Positions 24,278 to 35,705 of a stretch of DNA of 64,000 nucleotides are shown here, piece by piece. Location of the stretch: positions 83,826,713-83,890,712 of the forward strand of contig NC_030816.1 in the NCBI RefSeq assembly GCF_001704415.2. Reading direction: 5' to 3'. The notes under the pieces are model-generated. The model saw nothing but the letters and a program-made list of their open reading frames with translations, did no database searches and was not told the origin of the DNA. The stretch comes from Capra hircus. Taxonomy: Eukaryota > Chordata > Mammalia > Artiodactyla > Bovidae. Within the stretch, counting starts at the first letter, position 1. Each line of letters opens with the position of its first letter. The translations under genes and the position numbers were made by a program.

Positions 24278-25352
24278 TTGTTTAGACATGCGGATCACAA
24301 TAAACTGTGGAAAATTCTTAAAGAGATGGGAATACCAGACCACCTGACCTGCCTCCTGAGAAATCTGTATGCAGGTCAAGAAGCAACAGTTAGAACTGGA
24401 TATGGAACAACAGTCTAGTTCCAAATCAGGAAAGGAGTAAATCAAGGCTGTATATTGTAACCCTGCTTATTTAACTTACATGCAGAGTACATCATGTGAA
24501 ATTCCGGGCTGGATGAAGCAGAAGCTGGAATCAAGATTGCCGAGAGAAATATCAATAACCTCAGATATGCAAATGACACCACCCTTATGGCAGAAATTGA
24601 AGAAGTAAAGAGCTTCTTGATGAAAGTGAAAGAGGGGAGTGAAAAAAATTGGCTTAAAGCTCAACATTCAGAAAACAAAGATCATGGCATCTGGTCCCAT
24701 CACTTCATGGCAAATAGATGGGGAAATAGTGGTTGACTTTATTTGGGGGGGCTCCCAAATCACTGCAGATTGTGACTGCAATCATGAAATTAAAAGAAAC
24801 TTACTCTTTGGAAGGAAAGTTATGACCAACCTAGACAGCATATTAAAAAGCAGATACATTACTTTGCCAACAAAGTTCTGTCTGTTTAGTCAAGGCTATG
24901 GTTTTTCCAGTAGTCATGTATGGATGTGAGAGTTGGACTATAAAGAAAGTTGAGCACCGAAGAATTGGTGCTTTTGAACTGTGGTGTTGGAGAAGACTCT
25001 TGAGAGTCCCTTGGACTGCAAGGAGATGCAACCAGTCCATTCTAAAGGAGATCAGTCCTGGGTGTTCATCAGAAGGACTGATGTTGAAGCTGAAACTCCA
25101 ATACTTTGGCCATCTGATGTTCATTGGAACTGACTCATTGGAAAAGACCCTGATGCTGGGAAAGATTGAAGGTAGGGGGAGAAGGGGACGACAGAGGATG
25201 AGCTGGCTGGATGGCATCACCAACTCAATGGATATGACTTTGAGTAAACTCCGGGAGTTGGTGATGGACAAGGAGGCCTGGCATGCTGTTTTCCATGGAG
25301 TTGCAAAAAGTCAGACATGACTGAGCGACTGAACTGAACTGACTGAACTGAA
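24278..25352 (+). mobile_element. BovB, 5'-truncated, about 1.07 kb
   Basis: Sense, from the reverse-transcriptase part (GCGGATCACAATAAACTGTG) to the CTGAACTGACTGAACTGAA tail. The frame is broken several times; open frames at 24639-25320 are remnants. Confidence 0.94.
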
Positions 25353-25974
25353 TAAATTGTTGTGAATATTGCTGTCAAAAAGGAAAGCTTGTCCCTCTCT
25401 GTACTCTGGGTGATCGTGGTGCCCATGTGCAGATGGGCAATGCTGTCAGGAACTTCCTGGAGAGAAGAGAACAGTCTGACATGAACACGACCCCAAGTCT
25501 GAGTTGTGGAAAAAACCCTAAGTGCAACGAAAAGAACCGCTGGAATAAGTCATCCATCCAAGGAGGAAAGCTGCCCTCATATAAAGAGTGGTTTTAATCT
25601 GTAATTTAAAGATCCTCAAAATCTAAATCATTTTCATCAAGACCACCTTTTCCATAAAATTGTGTTTTAACTAAGGATTAGACTTTTGGTCATAATGTCC
25701 TTCTCTAAAATTATATAGAAGATATATAATGAATCCTTGTGTGCTAAGCCTTGTTTTACTTATTTATACAATAGAACCCTGAGGAGTACTAACTTTAGAG
25801 AGTCTTGATGAGAATTAAATGCAATATTTCATGCTTCATTTCAATTCATCAATTCATTAGCCCAGAATCTAAGAAATATTACATACTTCGTAGGTGTTTT
25901 AGCCATTTTAATATGGGCAATATATAGAAACTAATTGTGAAAAATATCTTGATAACCAACTGTGTAAAAATATA
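25353..25974. other. Unassigned intronic sequence
   Basis: Nothing recognised. Confidence 0.3.
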
Positions 25975-26183
25975 CAGTTTTCCCCTGGTATCTGTGGAAT
26001 ATTGGTTCAAAGAGCCTCTGCAGATACCAAAATCCTCAGACGCTCAAGACCCTTGTACAGAATGGGTCTCAGCTGATGCTCTGTATCCCCAAGTTCTGCA
26101 TCCATGGGTTCAATCAATCACAGGCCCCACTATTGGTTGAATCCGCAGAGGCAGAACCTGTGGATATGAAGAGCCAACTGCAT
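25975..26183. mobile_element. Tigger/MER2-like DNA transposon remnant
   Basis: Left end CAGTTTTCCCCTGGTATCTG and right end GTGGATATGAAGAGCCAACT are related inverted termini. The interior GCAGATACCAAAATCCTCAG and GGTTGAATCCGCAGAGGC are typical of this group. Confidence 0.75.
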
Positions 26184-26996
26184 TGTTGGGACATACTAAA
26201 TTCTTTTGCTTCTGGTATTCCTGATTTGTTTTTGGAACACCAGAAGTGAGGATAGGGGGTCTTAGAATTTCAAAGATTAGCTCAGGGAACATTTTAATAA
26301 GGATTGCATTAGTTATAGTACAGGTCAACTTGCTGCTGTAACAGAGATCTCCAAAAATACAGCGACAAAAAAGAGAAAAGTGTCTTTTTCTATTACATGC
26401 CCATGCAGAGATGAGTAGCCCAGCCCTGAAGGTAGCTCTGCCCCATGAGGTCACCCAGGACCCAGGTTCCATTATCTCATTTCTCCATTATCACCTGCAA
26501 TAGGTTGTATAATCGAAGCCATTTCACCAGTGTCTTCTTCCTCCATCCCTCAGGAAGGGGGAACCTGTGAATGAAGAGCAAACCATTTCCTTTTAAAGCA
26601 TGGGACCCAGAACTTGTACACACGGCTTCTACTCCCACATCGTTGCTGAGATCTTGGTCACTGGACCACCCACAACTGAAAGAGAGGCTAGAAAATACGA
26701 CTTTAACTAGGCAGCCAGGAGCCTAACTAAAATTCTGTGGGTTCTATTATCCAAATGAGGGTGGAAAGAATGCATGGTTGAATCAATTAGCAGTCTTCCA
26801 TTAGCGTTGCTATGGAAACTACTATTGTTTCGTTGATCCTAGGATACTGTTAATTTGGAGACATATCATCATTTTATGTACCGTTCAGTCGAAAAGGCAT
26901 GCTATTGAAGCTGTGGCTCATTACTTTCTTATCAGCTGAGTTACAGGACACATCCTAATTTCGAGATTTTGAAGTGTGAAAACTTCATGTCTTGTT
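26184..26996. other. Unassigned; 26290-26500 resembles a degenerate mammalian-wide repeat
   Basis: The phrase TTGCTGCTGTAACAGAGATC recalls an ancient repeat, but I could not assign a family. Confidence 0.3.
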
Positions 26997-27010
26997 ATAG
27001 AAGAAATACA

Positions 27011-27220
27011 AGCTTTCCTGGTGGCTCAGTGGTGAAGAATCTGCCTGCAGTGCTGGAGAGGCAGGTTTGATTCCTGGGCTGGGAAGATCCCTTAGAGAAG
27101 GAAATGGCAACCCACTCCAATATTCTTGCCTGGGAAATCCCATGGATAGAGGAGCCTACTGGACTACAGTCCACGGGGTCACAAAAGAGTCGAACACGAC
27201 TTGGTGACTAAACGACAATG
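27011..27220 (+). mobile_element. Bov-tA SINE
   Basis: AGCTTTCCTGGTGGCTCAGT onward; flanked by the 14-bp duplication ATAGAAGAAATACA (26997-27010, 27221-27234). Confidence 0.93.
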
Positions 27221-27234
27221 ATAGAAGAAATACA

Positions 27235-27944
27235 GTGTCAGAAAGACTTAGGAAAATAAAACGATCTAAAGACATTCATTTTGCAGTCTTCTTTTCGTGT
27301 GTGTGACTTTCCTCAGAGCAAGCATAGGCAACAGATGTCAAGATTTGGTTGATCCATTGAGTGTAACGTTTAGAACAGGTGATTGACAAGGTACTATCCA
27401 TGAGAATTTAAGTCAAATTCCAACACAGAGGCTTGGGGAAAATTTGCCAAGCTTTCCACTCAGTCTGGAACAGATCTGGAGTTGGGTAAACAGACAATGA
27501 GGGTCCTGTTTTCACTAACCAGGGTTCTCACTTAGCAGAAGGATGAAGACCAAGGGCTATACTCAGCACAGAGTTATGGCCAAGGCACTGGACTTCCTGT
27601 TTCAACATTCAGTCATCACCCAAATATTGGCTGGACACCAGACACTTTGCTTGGTGCTACAATACAGTCTCTGCCCCTCTGAGAACTCCAGAGCTCATGC
27701 AGGGAGAAGAATACGTAGACCTGTAAAGGCATGCATTTGTGTAGAGCCTGGCACAGTATTGCATAGACGTTTAGTAAGTGGAGGCACAGAGTGGAGACCA
27801 TCAGTTCTACCCAAGGTTAGGGAAGACCGGCAGAACTAGGGAGGGTGAGAGTTCCTCAGGCAGAGTAACACTGTGCAAGTGCACAGAAGTGTGACAGAGT
27901 GCTCGCTGCAGCTCTCTTCAGCACACAGGATGAGAAGCAGAGGG
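27235..27944. other. Unassigned intronic sequence
   Basis: Nothing recognised. Confidence 0.3.
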
Positions 27945-28078
27945 GACTTTGCTGGCATTCCAGTGGTTAAGGCTTCACGCTTCCACTGCAGGTGGTGTGG
28001 GTTCAATCCCTGGTCAAGGTACTTAAGATCCAACATGTCGCTTCATGCAGCCAAAAAAGGAAGAAGAATTTTAAAAGT
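27945..28078 (+). mobile_element. CHR-2-type tRNA SINE
   Basis: GGGGACTTTGCTGGCATTCC, GGGTTCAATCCCTGGTCAAG and an A-rich tail. Confidence 0.85.
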
Positions 28079-28758
28079 TCAGTAATCAAGATAAATACTA
28101 TTCTAGTACAATATTTAAATACACAAAACTTAATGCAAAAAAAAAAAATTGTAAAAAAAAGACCAGAAGCAGTGGGTATGTTCAGCTGTTTCCTTTTTAG
28201 TACTTTACACATAGGAGGCAAAGAGCAATGTTTGTTTAATTGAATTAGAGAAAGACCAACTTCTTGAATGGCCAAATAAGGATGAGCTGAATTTTCCTGT
28301 TATCAAAAAGATGCTGGAAAGAAACAAAAGGACACCGTTGATGCCAGCCTTGCTCTAGAGCTTACCATGACTCTAGCTTATTGGTTAGCATAAGATTTGA
28401 GGAGTTACTAGATAAAGGAGCTTGTTTAGAGCCTGCTTTCACCATCTTTATGCTTGTTTTCTCCAATTTAACAATGCACAAATGTAGTTTACTTTAGAAC
28501 ACACCTTATATCTTTATTTATTCCAAGCATGTAGTACTGCTGATTCTCAGCACAGCAAGCACACCTTTGAGAATCTGACCTAGGACAAAGGCTAGAGAAC
28601 CAAACTTTTTGCACTCAGGTGCTAAGATGTCATAATGAAAGACCCTGATTGGTTCAGTGAGATCATTCGGTAGCTTTGAATCTGGTCAATGACGAATCTA
28701 TAATATGCAGATGTCTCTTGCTGTGTATTCCTACTGACAATCTGCTTCTCTTGTATAG
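28079..28758. other. Intron immediately upstream of the first visible SLC22A3 exon
   Basis: AT-rich, ends in a pyrimidine-rich acceptor tract. No repeat recognised. Confidence 0.4.
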
Positions 28759-28856
28759 ATCACTGTTACGGATGAGGAAGTTAGTAACCCATCCTTTGTA
28801 GATCTGGTGAGAACTCCCCAAATGAGGAAGTGCACACTTATACTTATGTTTGCTTG
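28759..28856 (+). CDS. SLC22A3: SLC22A3 exon: end of central cytoplasmic loop and start of TM7
   Basis: Begins after acceptor TTGTATAG and ends before donor GTAAGT. It is read in frame from its first base (ITVTDEEVSNP..., then LVRTPQMRKC and LILMFA) and ends two bases into a Trp codon completed by the next exon. The 98 bp carry the last part of the regulatory loop between TM6 and TM7. Of the exons in this window it lies furthest 5'; by comparison with the human 11-exon gene it would be exon 6 (inference). Confidence 0.93.
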
Positions 28857-31800
28857 GTAAGTTTGATTTGTGATGGATTCAAAAGCTTGTGTCAAATTCA
28901 CAGCGCAGCCCTCCCTCCAGACCAGGTGAAAGTTCTCTCTCACTTGTTCTCTGTTGTCTTTCGATGTTACTCCAGGTTCACAAGTGCTGTGGTTTATCAA
29001 GGACTCGTCATGCGCCTGGGAATTATAGGAGGCAACCTCTATATCGACTTTTTCATCTCGGGAGTTGTGGAGCTGCCAGGAGCCCTCTTGATCTTACTAA
29101 CCATTGAGCGTTTTGGTCGGCGCCTACCCTTTGCAGCAAGCAATGTCGTGGCAGGGGTGGCGTGCCTTGTCACTGCATTCTTACCAGAAGGTAACTGTCC
29201 CTCAAGTCTGCTTGGCAGCCAAGATCTTGAAAAAAAATCTTAAAATAATCAAGAATGGGGGACTTCTCATCTTCAGCAAATGTCCCCTAGCATCAACATC
29301 ATAGTGCCAGGCTCACTCTTGTGATGTCTCTCCGTTTCTGCCAAATCAGCATAACGACTGTGAGTACAGAAGACTGATGCTATAGATTTTTCCATTTTCC
29401 CCAGTTTTAGGGTCATTTGTGGATGAAATAGATGTGTAAAACCTAGATTGTAGTCCTAGTTTACTTTTTAAAAAAATTTTAATTGAAATTTACTTTATGT
29501 ACAATATTGCATAGGTTACAGATGTGCAATATGATGATTCATGATATATAAAGGTTGTATTCCATTTATAGTTATTCTAAAGTACTGGCTATATTCTCCA
29601 TATGGTACAATAGATTCTTGTAGCTTACTGTATACCTAATAGTGTGTATCTCTTAGTCCCTTACCCTGACATTACCCCCCCTTTCCCTCTCCCCAGTGGT
29701 AACCACTAGTTTGTTCTCTGTATCTGTGAGTTTGCTTTTTTTGGTTGTTATATTCACTAGTTTGTTGTAATTTTTTAGATTCCACATATAGGTGATATCT
29801 TATAGTATGTGTCTTTCTATGTCTGACATATTTCACTTAGCATAATGCCCTCCAAGTCTATCCATGTTGCTGCAAATGGCAAATTACACACTTTTTATGG
29901 CTGAGTAGTATTCCATATATATATATAAAGGATATATATATTTATTTATATATATATCCTTTATATATATAAAAAGTTATGAGGCTTCCCGCATAACTCA
30001 GTTGGTAAAGAATGTGCCTGCAATGTAGGAGACCACATCTTCTTTGTCCATTCATTCTGCTGGTGGCCACTTAGGGTGCTTCTTAGTTGTTGCAGAAATG
30101 CTGCTGTAACACTGGGGTGTGTGTATCTTTTCCAGTTAGTGGCTTTGGTTTTTTCTCATATATGTACCCAGGAATGGAATTAATGTAGTTTGCTTTTGAT
30201 CACCTTTATCTGACTTAAGTTTGTGACATCATTGACCCTGTTTCACATTTCTTCCGTATCACTGCTGCTGCTGCTAAGTCACTTCAGTTGTGTCCGACTC
30301 TGTGCGACCCCATAGACGGCAGCCCACCAGGCTCCCCGGTCCCTGGGATTCTCCAGGCAAGAACAGTGGAGTGGGTTGCCATTTCTCTCTCCAATGAACG
30401 AAAGTGAAAAGTGAAAATGAAGTCACTCAGTCGTGTCCGACTCTTAGTGACTCCATGGACTGCAGCCAACCAGGCTCCTCCATCCATGGGATTTTCCAGG
30501 CAAGAGTACTGGAGTGGGGGTGCCATTGCCTTCTCCGTCTGTATCACTAATTCCCTGCAAAACACGAAGGTTACAAAGGGAAGAAAAACACATTTCTTGA
30601 CTTGGAGAGGTTGACAACCTAGTGAAGAATATGGACAAAGTAGAGCATGGTTCTCAGAAGTATGAACCACCTGTGCTGGTTTAGGAACCAAACATTCTTC
30701 GTTATCACAGGAATATCCTGGAACCTTCTTTGTTATCGCAGGACTATCCTGGAAAGGAGGCTGAGGGATCATGCCTGTCCAGCAATGATAGCCTCGCAGT
30801 CAGGCCAAGAGCTTGGGTGTGGTCTTGTGAGCTCCGGGTGGCGGAGAAGCGCCTCCAAGTGACTGCAGCAGTTGGGACAGTGGCGATGGGGAGGGAGAGA
30901 TGCTGCGAGCAGGGATCAAGGTGGTGGCTTTCGGGCCTGCATGGGAGACGGTGATTTCAGGGACATTTCAGAGTTAAACTGGGGAGGGGAGGGCTTGGTG
31001 ATGGCTGTGCGATACAGGGGTTGTGGGTAACTCCACGTGCATGGCTAACCCACCGCCAATTATCCCTGTCCCAGAACACAGCGGGGCCCGGACGGTGGAA
31101 GCCTTTCAAACTCCCAGGGAATGTGTGTTTTAGATCAAGTTCATTATTTCCACATTCCAGGAGGTGTGAGGGGTGGGAGGGTTGCTGGGACAGCTGGGGC
31201 CTCTTGTAGTACTTTATGTCAGCACAAGAGAAGCATTTTTTTTATCAGTTTGAAGAATTTTTTTTCTTTTCCATAAGGTTTATTACAAGATAGCGGGTAC
31301 AGCTCTCTGTGCGGTACAATAGGGCCTTTTTCTCTATAGAATAGTTTGTATCTGCTAACCCCAAACTCCCAATCCATCCCTTCCCTACACCCTCCCGCTT
31401 GTTAACTACAAGCGTGTTCTCTAGAGTCTGTTTCTGTTTTGTAGATAAGTTCGTTTCCTAGTTTAGATTCCACATATTGTTGTTGTTCAGTCACTACATA
31501 TGGGAAACACGCACCACATCTTTATCCATTCATTCTGCTGATGGCCGCATAGGGTGCTTCTTAGTTATTGTAGAAATGCTGCTGTAACACTGGGGTGTCT
31601 GTATCTTTTCCAGTCAGCGGCTTTGCTTTTTTTCTCATATATATACCCAGAAATGGAATTAATGTAGTTTGCTTTTGATCACCTTTATCTGACTTAATTT
31701 TGTGATGTCATTGACCCTGTTTCACATTTCCTTCATATCACTAATTCCCTGCAAAACATGAAGGTTACAAAGGGGAGAAAAATACATTTCTTGACTTGGA

Positions 31801-34800
31801 GAGGTTGACAACCTGGTGAAGAGTATGGACAAAGTAAAGCACGGTTCTCAGAAGTATGAACCACCTGTGCTGATTCATGGACTGCAGCACGCCAGGCTCC
31901 TCTGTCCCCGACTATTTCCCAAAGTTTGCTCAAACTCACATCCATTGAGTCGATGATGCAACCCAACCATCTCATCCTCTGTCACCCCTTTCTCCCTTTG
32001 CCTTCAATCTTTCCCAGCGTCAGGGACTTTTCCAATGAGTTGGCTCTTTGCAGTGTCAAAATAGTCAGACATTTATAGATAAGTTCATTAATAATATGCT
32101 TATGAAATCCTAAAACATCAAATAACCCTATTTAAATACCATTACAGGAATGCCCATCTTCAGAATGAGAAGGGGGAGAAATCCTGTCATATTGGAATGG
32201 TTGATGATAAACAGAACTGTTTGCATTTATCTCATTTTTCTTGAGCACATGAGTTTCCTAGAGCTGTTGTATCAAAACACCATAAACTGCGTGGCTTGCA
32301 ACACAGATTTGTTCTTTCATATCCTGGAGGCTGGAGTCTGAACTCCAGGTGTAGGCAGGGCCTCGCTTTCCCTGAAGGCTCTCAATAAGGATACTTGCCT
32401 GTCCCTTCTGGGCTTCTGGTGGTTGCCAGCCATCCTTGGCATTCCTGGACAGCATTTCCATCTCTGTCTCCATCTTCATATGACCTTCTCTGCATCTCTG
32501 GGCCTTAACTTAACCATGACATCTGCAAAGACCCTATTTTGAAATAAGGCCATACTCTGAGGTTCTGGTGAACCTGAACTTTGGGGAACATCGTTCAACC
32601 TACCACACTGAGCTAACGCATTATAAGAGTTGGGGAAGGGGATTCCCTGGTGGTCCAGCAGTTGGGACTCAGTGCTTTCACTGCCAGAGCCCAGGTTTGA
32701 TCCCCTGGTCAGGGAACTAAGATTCTGCAAGCCTCCCTGTGTGGCCAAAAAAAAAAAAAGAAAAAGACTTGCAGAAGATATATGCACATCTACTTAGTGT
32801 CTATTAATTGCTGCCACTAAACTAGGAGTACCAGACCACCTGACCTGCCTCTTGAGAAACCTGTATGCAGGTCAGGAAGCAACAGTTAGAACTGGACACG
32901 GAACAACAGACTGGTTCCAAATAGGAAAAGGAGTACGTCAAGGCTATATATTGTCATCCTGCTTATTTAACTTCTATGCAGAGTACATCATGAGAAAACG
33001 CTGGGCTGGAAGAAGCACAAGCTGGAATCAAGATTGCCGGAAGAAATATCAATACCCTCAGATATGAAGATGACACCACCCTTATGGCAGAAAGCGAAGA
33101 AGAACTAAAGAGCCTCTTAATGAAAGTGAAAGAGGAAAGTAAAAAAGTTGGCTTAAAACTACTCAACATTCAGAAAACGAAGATCATGGCATCTGGTCCC
33201 ATCACTTCATGGCAAATAGATGGGGAAACAGTGGCAGACTTTATTTTCTGGGGCTCCAAAATCACTGCAGATGGTGACTGCAGCCATGAAATTAAAAGAC
33301 GCTTACTCCTTGGAAGGAAACTTATGACTAACCTAGATAGCATATTCAAAAGCAGAGACATTACTTTGCCAACAAAGGTCCATCTAGTCAAGACTATGGT
33401 TTTTCCAGTAGTCATGTATGGAGGTGAGAGTTGGACTGTGAAGAAAGCTGAGCGCTGAAGAATTGATGCTTTTGAACTGTGGTGTTGGAGAAGACTCTTG
33501 AGAGTCCCTTGGACTGCAAGGAGATGCAACCAGTCCATTCTAAAGGAGATTAGTCCTGGGTGTTCTTGGAAGGAATGATGCTAAAGGTGAAACTCCAGTA
33601 CTTTGGCCACCTCATGCGAAGAATTGACTCATCGGAAAAGACTCTGATGCTGGGAGGGACTGGGGGCAGGAGGAGAAGAGGACAACAGAGGATGAAATGG
33701 CTGGATGGCATCACTGACTCAATGGACGTGAGTTTGAGTGAACTCTGGGAGTTAGTGATGGACAGGGAGGCCTGGCGTGCTGCGATTCATGGGGTCACAA
33801 AGAGTCGGATACGACTGAGCGACTGAACTGAACTGAACTAGGAGCAAAGATAGAGCTGTTAACAAGGTAGACATAATTTCTTTTTTTTTTTTTTGAACTT
33901 CTTGTTTCATATTGGGGTATAGCCGATTAACAACACTGTGATAGTTTCAGGTGAACAGCAGAGGGGCTCAGCCATACATACACATGTGTACATTCTCCCC
34001 CAAACCCTCCTCCCGTCCAGGCTGCCACGTGACACTGAGCAGAGTTCCATGTGCTGTACAGTAGGTCTTTGTTGGTTATCCATTTTAAATACGGCAATGT
34101 GTACATGACCATCCCAACCTCCCTAGCTATCCCTTCACCCTGGCAACCATAAGTTCGTTTCAATTTCTATCTTTGGGCGTTATGCGCAATATAGTAGAAG
34201 ACAACAAATGAGGACCACTGGATACTTCACTGATCTTTCCATTTTACTTTGGCACTGTATAGTTTTAGGTTTAATTTTTAAATGTAGTTTCCTAAGACAA
34301 GGTCATCTGTTCTCATCCTATATGGAATAGGAATCAAATATTAATTACATATTCATTGCATATGAAATCAGGAAAGTAAAGGAAAAAAAATGACTTAAGC
34401 GTGGCCCATCTTTTCATGATAGAACTCTCCCCCAGAAGATTTTCTCTGGCTCCAGACAGATTGGGATGGTTTTAATGTGTGTTGCCTCTAGCACGATCCC
34501 AGAAAGCATTGAAGATCAAACGTCCAAACCCATATTGAAGTAACTAAGTGGGTGTGAACCAAGCTGTCTTACAGAGAACACGTTCATATATTGGAAAACA
34601 GAAGACAAAGAATAGACTTTTCTGTTTGATCTGGTCGGTTTTATTTTGTAGACCGAGTTTCCCAAGTCTTAGAGTTGTTCTTAGCAGCAATGGAAACGAC
34701 TTGCTCCTATTCTGGACGCATTTTATTTGTGTGTTCTGCAGATACGGCTGCTTTCATAGGCTCACGCTCGTCGTAACTGACTGCCAAGAGTAAGTTCAAA

Positions 34801-35663
34801 TTCGTAGTGCTGTGTGTGAATACCAAATGTTAGCAGGGGTTGCTTGCCTGAGCTGAGAGTCCTCACTTCCACTTAAGGGAACTTTTGGACTTGGTTCCTT
34901 GGGCTGTTGAATTAACATTAGAAAGACTTTTCCTCTCAGCCATTCTTGACGTCATCACCAGGATGACTGCCCCTGAGAAGAATACTGAGTAGCCTTTTAG
35001 GGGAATCAGCTCTAAAATTATCTCAGAGAAAACTGTTTAACCAGCGTTCCCCCCACGAAGCCTGACTGGAGAATGAAATTCTGGAAAACAATTTCAAAAC
35101 AATCGTTCAGGCTGTATCCTCATCTAAGACCCCCTATCTCTGACCCAAATTTTTGAATTCTAATTAAAGCCTGAAAAATAAAAGAGCTTTTTATTTTTTT
35201 AAAAAATTATTTTCTATGGGGTATAGCCAATTAATAATGTTGTGATCGTTTCAGGTGAACAGCAAAGGGACTCAGCCATACATATACAAGTATCCTTTCT
35301 CCCCCAGACCTCCCTCCCATCCAGGCTGCCACGTGACACCGAGCAGAGTTCCATGTGCTGTACGATAGGTCTTTGCTGGTTATCCGTTTTAAATGTAGCA
35401 GTGTGAACATGGCCTTCCCAAAGCCCCTAACTACTCCTTCCCCTTGGCAACCGTAAGTTCGTTTTCTAAGTCTTTGAGCCTCTTTCTGTTTTGTAAATTC
35501 ATCTGTACTATTTCTCGTTAGAGCCCACATCTAAGGAATGTCATACGATATTTCTCCTCCTTCTTTCTGTCTTACTTCGCTCAGTATACACTCTCTAAGT
35601 CCATCCATGTTGTTACAGATGGCATTTTTCATTCTTTTTAATGGCTGAGTAATATTCCACGTG

Positions 35664-35705
<42 letters not shown>

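Noticed and set aside
1..28758. Search for SLC22A3 exons 1-5
   Set aside because: I looked for the cytoplasmic-loop and TM5-TM6 coding motifs (such as ESPRWL) before 28759 and found none, so they presumably lie upstream of the window.
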